64,000 nucleotides of DNA from positions 215,184 through 279,183 of the forward strand of contig PANW01000042.1 in the NCBI GenBank assembly GCA_002707785.1. Reading direction: 5' to 3'. This document shows positions 26,617 to 35,108 of this stretch, piece after piece; positions within the stretch are counted from its first letter, which is position 1; every line of letters begins with the position of its first letter. This DNA is from Cellvibrionaceae bacterium. GTDB lineage: Bacteria; Pseudomonadota; Gammaproteobacteria; Pseudomonadales; Cellvibrionaceae. The position numbers and the translations under genes are program-made. Under the pieces are notes generated by a model. It ran no database searches and was not told the DNA's origin. It was given only the letters and a program-made list of their open reading frames with translations.

Positions 26617-28062
26617 CTACCCGCGCTGGAGCTCGTATTTTCTCATCTTCTCGACCAAGGTAGTACGCCGAATCGACAGGCGATCAGCGGCCCGAGCGAC
26701 AATACCACCACAATCATCCAGCGCCTGCTGAATAAGGTTACGCTCCAATTTTGTCAGGTATTCTTTCAGATCTATTCCTTGATCTGGCAACAGGGCCGTG
26801 TCGGACATACTGACCAAATTGGGCTGCCCCACCTGCTCTTCGACTTCAAACTCAAACTCTTCGTCGGTCACATCCACATGACGGTACTTTTTAGGAAGAT
26901 CCTGCACACCAATAACGCCATAGGGGTGCATAATTGCCATACGCTCAACTAAGTTAGCCAGCTCTCGAACATTACCAGACCACTCATGTTGACAGAGAGA
27001 CATGATCGCAGCCGAGTTAAAACGAATTGAACCACGCTTCTCACTTTCCATGCGTGAAACCAGCTCACTCAACAACAGCGGAATATCTTCGGTCCGCTCA
27101 CGCAGCGACGGCATTTCGATGGGGAATACATTCAAGCGATAATAGAGATCTTCTCGGAAACCACCATCGGTAATCATTTGCTCCAAATTCCGATGAGTTG
27201 CGGCAATGACGCGAACATTCACCGTCTGCGTCTTATTCGCGCCTACGCGCTCAAAACAACGCTCCTGCAATACACGTAAAATCTTTACCTGCATGCTTAG
27301 TGGCATGTCCCCAATTTCATCAAGAAACAAGGTGCCGCCCTCAGCCATTTCAAAACGCCCTGCGCGGGCATTAATGGCACCGGTAAAGGCTCCCTTCTCG
27401 TGCCCAAACAACTCGCTTTCCAACAATTCTGCGGGAATCGCACCACAGTTTACTGGCACAAAGGGCTTATCACGACGGTCAGAATTATAGTGAAGGTTAC
27501 GCGCCACAACTTCTTTGCCAGTTCCGGACTCACCGGTAATCAGTACTGTGACATCTTTGTCGGCCACTTGAGACATCATCTCGCGTACCGTTTCAATCTC
27601 GCGACTGGTGCCCACCAAACTCCGAAACAAATGTACGGGACGACAATGATTAGCGCGCTTTGCACTCTCTTGCGCCTCTCGATAGCGTTGAGCGCGATGA
27701 AGCGTGTCCAGCATTTTATTGTAGGTGGGCGGTAATTCTAGGGAAGCAATGACAGTGTGTTTCAAATAAGGATCAGCATCTTCGGGTAGCACCTGCTTCT
27801 CACCCAGTAAAATCACCGGCAACAGATCATTCCACTCACGAATAGACTTAACACGCTCAAGCAAAGGAACGGGATCACAGCAGTCACCCATAATGACGGC
27901 AACGAAGGGCGAATCAGAAGCCTCAGCCTCCTCCGCCAGCTCTCGCCATTGATCGCAACCAGACACCACCGCGGGCTCGCCGAGGAAGTCTAAGATAACC
28001 TTTAAATCGTGACGACGCTGTTCATCGTCGTCCACTACTAATACTTTTAATTCACGCCACAT
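26617..28062 (-). CDS. fleQ: Flagellar master regulator FleQ
   Basis: A 481-residue sigma-54 activator. The N-terminal FleQ domain (1-130) is receiver-like with an early acidic cluster, but has no clear phospho-acceptor context (VIMGDCCD) and LELPP where the receiver lysine-proline should be, as expected for unphosphorylated FleQ. The AAA+ domain has Walker A GESGTGKE (177-184), GAFTGA (224-229) and Walker [10 protein letters not shown]. The Fis-type HTH ends the protein ([18 protein letters not shown]). In Pseudomonas FleQ binds cyclic-di-GMP, activates flagellar sigma-54 promoters and represses exopolysaccharide genes. AAGGTC precedes the ATG. Confidence 0.94.
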   Translation of the reverse strand: MWRELKVLVVDDDEQRRHDLKVILDFLGEPAVVSGCDQWRELAEEAEASDSPFVAVIMGDCCDPVPLLERVKSIREWNDLLPVILLGEKQVLPEDADPYLKHTVIASLELPPTYNKMLDTLHRAQRYREAQESAKRANHCRPVHLFRSLVGTSREIETVREMMSQVADKDVTVLITGESGTGKEVVARNLHYNSDRRDKPFVPVNCGAIPAELLESELFGHEKGAFTGAINARAGRFEMAEGGTLFLDEIGDMPLSMQVKILRVLQERCFERVGANKTQTVNVRVIAATHRNLEQMITDGGFREDLYYRLNVFPIEMPSLRERTEDIPLLLSELVSRMESEKRGSIRFNSAAIMSLCQHEWSGNVRELANLVERMAIMHPYGVIGVQDLPKKYRHVDVTDEEFEFEVEEQVGQPNLVSMSDTALLPDQGIDLKEYLTKLERNLIQQALDDCGGIVARAADRLSIRRTTLVEKMRKYELQRG

Positions 28063-28221
28063 ACGAATGATGACCTTCTACTACGAGCGAAGCTAACTTA
28101 TAGCCGTGAGCAAAAACACCTTGCTCTAGCTGCGGTTGTACTACCCAAAACCCGGTCACTTTTTATTTTTTTATGCCTTTCGACCTTACGCCACTGTCAA
28201 TTCCATGACTGCGCTGTGAAA

Positions 28222-28250
28222 GTAATAGTCAAGATACCTACACAGGTCAA
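28222..28250 (-). promoter_or_regulatory. Possible sigma-70 promoter of fleQ
   Basis: Minus strand TTGACC, 17 bases, TATTAC. It would give a leader of about 150 bases. A second TTGACA lies downstream but has poor -10 choices. No sigma-54 site was found, which fits a top-tier regulator. Confidence 0.35.
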
Positions 28251-28283
28251 ATTTTCGACAGGAGATACTATAGAAACAGAAGG

Positions 28284-28308
28284 AATATTAAAAGAACTTT
28301 TTAATATT
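28284..28308. repeat. AT-only 10-bp inverted repeat between fleQ and fliS
   Basis: AATATTAAAA and TTTTAATATT pair perfectly around a five-base loop, in an A/T-rich block. It lies about 35 bp upstream of the -35 of the putative fleQ promoter and after the fliS terminator. It could be a regulator site for fleQ or an upstream AT-rich promoter element. Confidence 0.5.
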
Positions 28309-28330
28309 TTAAAAAGATAAAGGAAGGATA

Positions 28331-28368
28331 AAAACGGAGGGGATAGCGCAGCCTATAAGCTGACCCCC
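28331..28368 (-). terminator. Probable terminator after the fliS-fliT-fliS operon
   Basis: On the minus strand GGGG..CAGC-loop-GCTG..CCCC forms an interrupted stem followed by TCCGTTTTTATCC. The internal mismatch makes it less stable than the others in this window. It is about 50 bp beyond the fliS stop. Confidence 0.45.
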
Positions 28369-28419
28369 AAGAGCAGATGCAAGAACAAAAAAAAGAAGAG
28401 CATTTCAATCAAAAAAGAC

Positions 28420-28803
28420 TTACGAAGAAGACAAGGCCTCATCCCAGCCAGACTTTATTATCACGACCAACTCCACCACCTCATCAATATCTTCCACATT
28501 GAGAGATTGATTTGCCGTGATTATTTTTCGCTGCATGTAATCATACAAACGATCGAGATTGTAGGTGATTTCAGCGCCGCCATCGTCGTTAAGTGATTCC
28601 CGCAACGCAGACAGAATACTAATGGCGTTACTAATTTTATCGGCTTTGGCTTTCAGATCACCTCGACCTATCGCTACCTTCACCGCTGTCAGAGACGTAA
28701 TTAGCCCTTCAAACAACAATGCGATCAACTCGCCTGCACTGGCAGATTCTACACGCGCTTTAATGTCCATCGCACGATAGGAATCAATAGGACGATCACT
28801 CAC
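28420..28803 (-). CDS. fliS: Flagellin export chaperone FliS, copy 1
   Basis: A 127-residue helical FliS: YRAMDIKARVESASAGELIALLFEGLI, with KADKISNAISILSALRESLN and the C-terminal W (IKSGWDEAL). FliS binds the flagellin C-terminus and prevents polymerisation before export. The start is GTG with GGGGGAAGGT just upstream. It lies 55 bp after fliT and closes the operon that begins with another fliS. It is the most divergent of the three copies, lacking the MDFDxGGE-type motif (here LNDDGGAE). Confidence 0.9.
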   Translation of the reverse strand: MSDRPIDSYRAMDIKARVESASAGELIALLFEGLITSLTAVKVAIGRGDLKAKADKISNAISILSALRESLNDDGGAEITYNLDRLYDYMQRKIITANQSLNVEDIDEVVELVVIIKSGWDEALSSS

Positions 28804-28858
28804 ACCTTCCCCCTTTGTATCGACAAGCAGGCTCTAGCAAACGCAAGACGCAGACACA

Positions 28859-29128
28859 CTAAGAACGCACTGAATCCAGCTCTGCGAGTTTATGCTCAGT
28901 GGTAGTCACGCACACGTCAAGCAGCTCTCGATAAACAGCTACGACTGTTTTCATCTCTTTCAAGAGTAGACCTAAGTCTTTTTCAGAATCAGTAAATGCC
29001 TCATTGACCGCGCTGACCAATTGTTTTTCCTGCTCACAAACATCAGACCAATTACGCTGATCAAACGCTTTTTCGAACTGTTTACGCTCTCGCATGAGTG
29101 CCATTTGTGTTTCTGGAATAAGCGACAT
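28859..29128 (-). CDS. fliT: FliT-like flagellar chaperone
   Basis: An 89-residue mostly helical protein with the FliT layout: a first helix rich in charged residues, then RNWSDVCEQEKQLVSAVNEAF, the segment resembling the xxxWxxLxxLxxxRxxLL motif, and an amphipathic C-terminal helix. FliT-type proteins chaperone the FliD cap. The start at 29128 (MSLIPETQ) has AAGGGTGG upstream and is preferred over a codon 27 bp earlier. Its place between two fliS genes supports the call; sequence support alone is moderate. Confidence 0.75.
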   Translation of the reverse strand: MSLIPETQMALMRERKQFEKAFDQRNWSDVCEQEKQLVSAVNEAFTDSEKDLGLLLKEMKTVVAVYRELLDVCVTTTEHKLAELDSVRS

Positions 29129-29252
29129 GAGTACCACCCTTGTATTTCGATACAAAGGCTAGCGGCCATCTACGGCAAATCTTTACTGTAGAGTTTAGAC
29201 TCCCAAATCCACGTGCGAACAACAAGCAACGGCGTCGACTACTCAAGAAAAG

Positions 29253-29624
29253 CTAAGCAGCCATGTCGTCCCAGCCTGCCTTTAGTTCACCCAACATTTT
29301 GCACGACTCAGCCAGTACAAACTCGCCTGTATCGACCTCAGCCTCAGACAACCGACGAATCAGATAGCCGTAGAGTGTATCCAACTTGACCGCCATTTCA
29401 CCGCCGCGATCAAAATCCAAACTCTCTCGCAGACCATTAATAATACCAATAGCCTTACCCATGAGTTTACCCGCCTCTTGCTCGCGACCGCAGCGCAACT
29501 GCAACGCGGCCTGATCGAGACGCTCCAGCGCTCCGTCCAACAACAGCTGAATGACCTGATGCGGGGTTAGTTCTTCGCCGGCATCTTCCATAGTGACCGC
29601 CGCTTGAGTTACTGCAATTGACAT
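29253..29624 (-). CDS. fliS: Flagellin export chaperone FliS, copy 2
   Basis: A 123-residue FliS with LTPHQVIQLLLDGALERLDQA, the family motif INGLRESLDFDRGGE and a C-terminal LKAGWDDM. GGAGG sits 5 bases before the ATG at 29624, which settles the start against an upstream in-frame ATG. It is first in the fliS-fliT-fliS operon, 76 bp downstream of a sigma-54 promoter. Confidence 0.92.
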   Translation of the reverse strand: MSIAVTQAAVTMEDAGEELTPHQVIQLLLDGALERLDQAALQLRCGREQEAGKLMGKAIGIINGLRESLDFDRGGEMAVKLDTLYGYLIRRLSEAEVDTGEFVLAESCKMLGELKAGWDDMAA

Positions 29625-29699
29625 ATCAACCTCCTGAACCATAGAAAACTCAAAAAGTGGCAAAAAACTGCCGCTCAATGAGCACTTAATCTGGTTAGA

Positions 29700-29714
29700 G
29701 CATAATTTGTGCCA
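29700..29714 (-). promoter_or_regulatory. Sigma-54 promoter of fliS-fliT-fliS
   Basis: Minus strand TGGCACA-AATT-ATGC then T: GG and GC in correct register, with mismatches only at the seventh and twelfth positions. The predicted leader is about 64 bases. Confidence 0.78.
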
Positions 29715-29787
29715 ACAAACATCACCCGCTGGAGTCGCTACTACTGGAATATCATCTCTCTTCCTCTACAATAAACGGATATAACCA

Positions 29788-29816
29788 ATTTCTAGTTAAC
29801 GATTTTAGCTAGAAAT
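29788..29816. repeat. 8-bp inverted repeat upstream of the receiver-TPR gene
   Basis: ATTTCTAG and CTAGAAAT around a 13-base loop, 84 bp before the plus-strand start codon. No sigma-54, sigma-28 or good sigma-70 element was recognised for that gene, so this is the only regulatory-looking feature in the divergent gap. Confidence 0.45.
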
Positions 29817-29899
29817 CTAACTGCAATATATACTGCGGTTTAGCGACAGCTTCACCAAAGGCCGCCCAGCCGTTCTATAAAGAGAGTTATCAGCCAACC

Positions 29900-31531
29900 A
29901 TGCGTCAGATCGATGCCATCAAAATATACCAAAGAAAACGCTGCCTTATAGTCGACGACATGAATGAAGTCAGAGGCAGCTTAAAACGCATGCTTATGAC
30001 ACTCGGCACCCAGACCGCAGACACCGCCGCAAATAGTGAACAAGCTATCGAAGCCTGTGAGAAAACCTCCTACGATCTAGTGCTGTGCGACTATAATCTC
30101 GGCCCCGGCCAAGACGGCCAGCAGGTACTCGAAGAATTGCGTTATCGAAAACTGCTGAAGAACGCCAGTATGTTTCTAATGATTACCGCGGAGACCTCGA
30201 GAGATATGGTCCTAGGTGCCCTAGAATACCTACCCGACGACTATCTAACCAAGCCAATCACACCTGCAATGCTGCAGACTCGCCTTAATCGCATTGTTAT
30301 TCGGCATGAAGATCTACTTCCCATTAAACAAGCGATCGACGACAACGATTATGACCGAGCCATCGCTGAATGCCAGGCCAAGCTCGATAGCGGGGGGAAG
30401 TACACAGGCAGCTATCAGCGGATTCAAGCCGAGCTTTTGTTTCGTCAAGAAGACTATGATCGCGCCCAAACCATCTACGAAGAATCGCTAAAAAATAGTA
30501 ACCCAGTGTGGGCACAACTCGGGCTGGGAAAGACTTACCTCGCCCGACAGATGTTTGATGAAGCCGAAGAACAACTGCAAGCCGTTGTCGAACACGACCA
30601 TCGCTACGTGGAAGCTCACGACCTACTGGCGGAGGTCTTCTCTCAACAAGCCGACTACCAGCGCTCACAACAAGCGATGCAAGCAGCCGCAGAGGTCTCC
30701 CCTAAATCAGTACTGAGGCAGCGACGCCTTGCCAACATGGCTGCACAGAACAAGGATCAGAACACGTCATTAAAAGCTCGCCGCAGCGCACTCAAAGTCG
30801 GAGAGCATTCATGCTATTACTCTCCGCAAGATTACTTCGACATCGTATCCGAGCTACTTCAAGAAGACGAAACTGACGCGTATGAAGCCAGAGATAAAAA
30901 GGCCAAAGAAGCCAACATGTACATTAAGCGGGCCGAGAAAAAACATCCGGAAGACAAGAACATTAAGCTGCAGGCTACCGCAGCAAACTCTAGGCTGGCT
31001 GTCTACCGACGCAAAAACGACGAAGCGGCAAGCTATCTAGAAAAAGCCAAAGCACTGCAATCGGAAGGAGGTAAAGACGCCTATTCACAGCTGGAACTGG
31101 CACAAGCTATGACCGCCAATGGCGACCCAGAAAGCGCAGCCAACTTGATACAATCCGTAGCCAAACAACACAGTAATAACGAAGACATTTCGGATCGAGC
31201 GGACGTACTTTCGGAGGAACCGGTCAGTAAAAAAGGCAGAAAAATTGCCGCCGATCTCACCAAGAAAGGCATCAAGCTCTACGAATCCAAAAAATATGAC
31301 GATTCCATCGAGGTATTTACTCGCGCTATCGCCCTCTTCCCCAATCACACCGGCTTGCGCTTAAACATCGTGCAGGTATCACTGGCTAAAACCAAAGATC
31401 TTGGGGCTACACCAGAAACAAAAGCAATGTGCCAAGAACACTTGGCCAGCATAGCCGACCTTAACGAAAGCAGCCCTCAATTTGCACGCTTTCAGCACCT
31501 GCTCAACCAGGTCCACAAATTAGGCGGCTGA
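29900..31531 (+). CDS. Response regulator receiver with TPR repeats
   Basis: A 543-residue cytoplasmic protein. The receiver (about 10-135) is complete: DD19-20, acceptor D64 (LVLCDYNLGPGQDG), TAET and K at YLTKPI. The rest (about 145-535) is a run of tetratricopeptide-like helical pairs, for example YQRIQAELLFRQEDYDRAQT and GLRLNIVQVSLA, with no DNA-binding or enzymatic domain. It presumably passes a phosphorylation signal by protein-protein contact. It is the only plus-strand gene in this stretch, lying divergent from fliS and ending at a strong terminator. I do not know a specific named homologue. VieB of Vibrio is a receiver-TPR protein of similar layout. Confidence 0.88.
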   Translation: MRQIDAIKIYQRKRCLIVDDMNEVRGSLKRMLMTLGTQTADTAANSEQAIEACEKTSYDLVLCDYNLGPGQDGQQVLEELRYRKLLKNASMFLMITAETSRDMVLGALEYLPDDYLTKPITPAMLQTRLNRIVIRHEDLLPIKQAIDDNDYDRAIAECQAKLDSGGKYTGSYQRIQAELLFRQEDYDRAQTIYEESLKNSNPVWAQLGLGKTYLARQMFDEAEEQLQAVVEHDHRYVEAHDLLAEVFSQQADYQRSQQAMQAAAEVSPKSVLRQRRLANMAAQNKDQNTSLKARRSALKVGEHSCYYSPQDYFDIVSELLQEDETDAYEARDKKAKEANMYIKRAEKKHPEDKNIKLQATAANSRLAVYRRKNDEAASYLEKAKALQSEGGKDAYSQLELAQAMTANGDPESAANLIQSVAKQHSNNEDISDRADVLSEEPVSKKGRKIAADLTKKGIKLYESKKYDDSIEVFTRAIALFPNHTGLRLNIVQVSLAKTKDLGATPETKAMCQEHLASIADLNESSPQFARFQHLLNQVHKLGG

Positions 31532-31550
31532 AGACAAGATACAAACCCCA

Positions 31551-31591
31551 AAAAAAAGAGCCAACACCCATAACGGGTGAGCTCTTTTTTT
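31551..31591. terminator. Bidirectional terminator between receiver-TPR gene and fliS 3
   Basis: A-tract, GAGC, CACCC-loop-GGGTG, GCTC, then TTTTTTT. It stops the plus-strand gene (20 bp after its stop) and, read on the other strand, fliS 3. Stem interrupted by one small bulge. Confidence 0.85.
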
Positions 31592-31657
31592 GATCAAAAC
31601 GCTCTCAGGCTGCGGTAGAACATCTATATAGTGCGCTACCAGTCTAGCCCACCACTG

Positions 31658-32035
31658 TTAGGAAATTTCAGACCAGGCGTCGCCAACCTGAGCGAGCAAC
31701 TCACGACACTCATCAAATTTCGCTGGATCGTTTTTGATATGCCCCTGCATAAGGGTTCGCTGGATATAGTCATATAATGCATCTAAGTTTGCCGCTAGCT
31801 CGCCACCTTGATCAAAATCTAGAAACTCTCGCAATCCCATGATGATTTTCATGGTCTCCGACACTTTCTTGGCCTTTAAGGACAGATCGTTCTGCTGAAT
31901 CGCCCCCTTGGCTTGTGCCAAACGGGTGTAGACGCCATCAAATAACATAGTAATAAGCTGGTGAGAGCTAGCGCCCTCAACGCCCGCATCAACCTGCACG
32001 GCGGCATAACTATTTAATGCATGAGAAGCAACCAC
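31658..32035 (-). CDS. fliS: Flagellin export chaperone FliS, copy 3
   Basis: A 125-residue FliS: LNSYAAVQVDAGVEGASSHQLITMLFDGVYTRL, then IIMGLREFLDFDQGGELAANLDALYDYIQR and C-terminal DAWSEI. It has the most canonical sequence of the three copies. It stands alone, with its own sigma-28 promoter upstream and a terminator downstream, next to the glycosylation island. The presumed client is one of the two flagellins. Confidence 0.93.
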   Translation of the reverse strand: MVASHALNSYAAVQVDAGVEGASSHQLITMLFDGVYTRLAQAKGAIQQNDLSLKAKKVSETMKIIMGLREFLDFDQGGELAANLDALYDYIQRTLMQGHIKNDPAKFDECRELLAQVGDAWSEIS

Positions 32036-32075
32036 TTCAAACCTCCAATAACCATAAAATCCTGTCTCAAAAGTA

Positions 32076-32102
32076 ATATCGGCTATCCAGACCTATACTT
32101 GA
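32076..32102 (-). promoter_or_regulatory. Sigma-28 promoter of fliS 3
   Basis: Minus strand -35 TCAAGTAT, 11 bases, -10 GCCGATAT, against TAAAGTTT-N11-GCCGATAA. The -10 differs at one position. It is about 40 bp before the fliS start. Confidence 0.78.
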
Positions 32103-32206
32103 GCGGACAATCTAGCAAAAAAACCGCTATTTACTACAAAAAGGCGGAACATTTATTGCAGCGAGTGCTAGCTATATAGAAAACGACAATTTCTGGACAC
32201 TCGATC

Positions 32207-34288
32207 ATGCCTGAAACTATCTCTGTGGAGCCCTCCAACGCCATGACTGACATTGACGCCCTAATAAAACAAGCGGAGCTACAGAAGCTACAAATGGAGA
32301 TGGAGCTTCAGTTTCAACGCAACATGGCTCTGTTCAAGCAGTTCGCTAAGCCCATTTATGACCAGTTCTTTGACTACACGCCCACGGAGTTGAAAATTGG
32401 AACCGATAGCAATGGCTACTTGAACCTCATTAACACTAGCGACGGCAGGCCAGTGTACAGTGGAGATCCAGAGGAGTTCTGCAAGAACCAAGTTGACAGC
32501 TATGCAAAGAATCCCAAGTGGTTCAAAGTTCGCCATGCAACACCTGACGACGACTACTTTTTTCAAACTCTATTTTTGCAAGAACTACTCGCCAAGTACC
32601 AAGATCAGATCAATGAACAAACCGGTGACTTCTCCAACCCCATAGGGGTTTTGATCATGAACGGTTGCGGCTTGGGCTACCAGATTACGGAGCTCATCAA
32701 AAAAGCTGAGATTTACAATCTGATCATATTTGAAGCTCATAGAGACTCGTTTCACGCATGCCTGCACACATTGGATTGGGAGCCTATTATTCGCTACTTC
32801 CAGAGACCGGGGCGTCGCATCAGAATGTTTCTAGGTGCCAGCAATGAAATAACGATAAACCGCTTGCGAACCTTTAGTTTAGAAGCGGGACTGTACAATT
32901 TGACCAACACCTACATCTATCAGCACTTGCAGAGCGAGAAGGCCCTCGCCTTCACCAACCAATTGCGCAGCCAATTTCACTTGGCATTGACTGGAACGGG
33001 CTTTCTGGAAGATGAACAAATCTGTATCGCCCACACGGTTGAGAACATGAACCGTAACGTGCCCGTACTGCGTACAACCGAACCACTCAAAGATCTGCCA
33101 GCCGCGTTTGTCGTGGGTAACGGCCCCTCTCTTGACGGTCTATTGGACACTCTAAGAGAGCATCAGAAACACGCCGTTATTATATGTTGCGGCTCCACAC
33201 TGGGAACGCTCTACAAGGCAGGAATTGTTCCGGATATCCACGTAGAAATGGAACGTACGGACGCCACCACGCAAATGTTGTTAGAAATTAGCGATGAAGA
33301 GTATCGTAAAAAAATCCCTATTCTCGGGCTCAATACTGTTCCGCCTGAGTCCCTAGCTATGTTTAAGAACGCTGCGGTTGCCACCAAGTCGAACGATCCC
33401 GGCGAGTACATTCTCGAGCACATTTTTGGCAAGAAAATGCCAAGCTTAGTTCTATCAAATCCAACCTGTACAAATACTGGCCTGTCTTTCGCAATAGAGC
33501 TTGGCTTCAAAGAAATCTATCTAGCCGGTGTCGACCTAGGCATGAGAGATGAATCTCAACGCCACGCATCGCTGAGTCAATACAACGACCAAACCAGTAA
33601 GACACTGAATGCTGTTCAACACCAGCAGGCAGGGTTGGAGGTAAAAGGCAACTTCACCGATTTCGTAAAAACCACTCAAATTCTTGACACTTCTCGCGCC
33701 AACATGGAGGTTGCCGCAAAGAACAACCCCCATATAAACATCTACAATTTAAACGATGGCGCTTATATCGATGGAACAAAGCCGCTTCACAAAGAAGAAA
33801 TTTCCATCCATTTAGACAAGCCTTCTGATGTTGTTGAGAGAATACTTGAACACAGCTTTGAAAGCCCTAGTCTTGAAGAATGGATAGACACTAAAAAGGC
33901 CACTGAAGACTACGTTCAGCCCACGATAGACTTCATCAGAAATCTCTCCATGTTGAAAAACCCTAAAACCAAGAAAGATGTTCAGGACGAACTCGATAGA
34001 ATCATGCTTCAAGTTAATGCAATGAAAGATAGCCAACCGGTTTCCTACTGGCTACTCATGGGTACCGTACAGAATTATTTTACACTCATTAACCGAATTT
34101 GTTTGTCTTCGAAAGATACAAAGAGCATGCAAGAGAACTACAGATACTGCGTGACTATGTTCGACCAATTACTCAGCGAATGCAGAAAATTGCTTAAGAA
34201 TAATCTGCTCCGACTACATTCAGATGCAGCGCTAAACCACACCCAACAGCAGCAGTATCACAACCTTCGCAAAGGTAAAACGGTATGA
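32207..34288 (+). CDS. maf: Motility-associated factor (Maf) glycosyltransferase
   Basis: A 693-residue cytoplasmic protein of the DUF115/Maf family. An N-terminal domain (about 60-280, with VLIMNGCGLGYQITELI) precedes the core, with FVVGNGPSLDGLLDTL (301-316), CCGSTLGTLYKAGIVPD and EIYLAGVDLGM, the conserved MAF_flag10 segments. Maf proteins transfer nonulosonic acids (pseudaminic or legionaminic) onto flagellin Ser/Thr before export. It is divergent from fliS 3 and overlaps the next methyltransferase gene by 4 bp. Its proximity to a CMP-sugar operon gives the likely donor. Confidence 0.92.
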   Translation: MPETISVEPSNAMTDIDALIKQAELQKLQMEMELQFQRNMALFKQFAKPIYDQFFDYTPTELKIGTDSNGYLNLINTSDGRPVYSGDPEEFCKNQVDSYAKNPKWFKVRHATPDDDYFFQTLFLQELLAKYQDQINEQTGDFSNPIGVLIMNGCGLGYQITELIKKAEIYNLIIFEAHRDSFHACLHTLDWEPIIRYFQRPGRRIRMFLGASNEITINRLRTFSLEAGLYNLTNTYIYQHLQSEKALAFTNQLRSQFHLALTGTGFLEDEQICIAHTVENMNRNVPVLRTTEPLKDLPAAFVVGNGPSLDGLLDTLREHQKHAVIICCGSTLGTLYKAGIVPDIHVEMERTDATTQMLLEISDEEYRKKIPILGLNTVPPESLAMFKNAAVATKSNDPGEYILEHIFGKKMPSLVLSNPTCTNTGLSFAIELGFKEIYLAGVDLGMRDESQRHASLSQYNDQTSKTLNAVQHQQAGLEVKGNFTDFVKTTQILDTSRANMEVAAKNNPHINIYNLNDGAYIDGTKPLHKEEISIHLDKPSDVVERILEHSFESPSLEEWIDTKKATEDYVQPTIDFIRNLSMLKNPKTKKDVQDELDRIMLQVNAMKDSQPVSYWLLMGTVQNYFTLINRICLSSKDTKSMQENYRYCVTMFDQLLSECRKLLKNNLLRLHSDAALNHTQQQQYHNLRKGKTV

Positions 34289-35031
34289 ACGCACCATACA
34301 CACACGCAAAAGCCGATCAGAAGCGATTAACCGAATATTTTGAAGCTCAATGGGAAACCCCCTACCAAAGCACAATTCAGTTTCACAAATGGTTAACTGA
34401 CACTATCAAGTTTCAGCCAAGCGAACACTATCTCGACCTTGGCTGTGGCATGGGAAGCAATGCCTATTACCTGTCTAAAAACCACGAGAAAAGCTTGTTT
34501 GAGGGTGTCGACATTGACCAGGACTTAGTGAATCAAGGTAATCAACTGATTCAAAAAAAGACCATTCAAAATGTCAACCTGAGCCAAGACGACTGGTTCA
34601 ATCTTCGCGAGGAGCACATCAATCGATATAGCGGGATAGTTAGCCTGCAAACGCTGATGATGTTTAAAGAGTTCCAATCTCCAATAAATCGAGTCATCGA
34701 TCTTAACCCTGACTGGTTTGCAATCAGCTCGCTGTTTTTCGATGGCGACATAGAAACTGCGACTCTCATCAAAGACTACACCTACGATGAACCTAAAGAG
34801 TACTACTACAGCACCTTTTCGATTGCTCGCATTCAAGAACTTTGCGCCCAACGCGGCTACCCCTATTTCTCACATGTTCCATTCGAAATAGATATAGACT
34901 TGGAAAGGAAAACTGGATGGACTGGAATGGGGACTTACACAGAGCGTCTAGACGACGGCAGAAGGCTGCAAATTTCAGGGCCGCTGCTAATGAACTGGCG
35001 CTTTATGATTGCTTCTAAAACCCCTTTATAG
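34285..35031 (+). CDS. Class I SAM-dependent methyltransferase, maf-linked
   Basis: A 248-residue methyltransferase with the motif I YLDLGCGMGSNAYYLS (about residues 48-63) and DIDQDLVNQG for the acidic end of the second strand. ATG overlaps the maf stop codon (ATGA), so the two are translated together. By context it methylates the transferred sugar, its precursor or flagellin; similar methyltransferases sit beside maf-like genes in other flagellar glycan loci. The acceptor is not deducible from sequence. Confidence 0.85.
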   Translation: MNAPYTHAKADQKRLTEYFEAQWETPYQSTIQFHKWLTDTIKFQPSEHYLDLGCGMGSNAYYLSKNHEKSLFEGVDIDQDLVNQGNQLIQKKTIQNVNLSQDDWFNLREEHINRYSGIVSLQTLMMFKEFQSPINRVIDLNPDWFAISSLFFDGDIETATLIKDYTYDEPKEYYYSTFSIARIQELCAQRGYPYFSHVPFEIDIDLERKTGWTGMGTYTERLDDGRRLQISGPLLMNWRFMIASKTPL

Positions 35032-35108
35032 CGATAGAAAAGCTCCCAAGCGCTCTATTGACTGGAGTGCTTCGAGTCATCTCAAAAGCACTCACTATGT
35101 CGCTCCCG

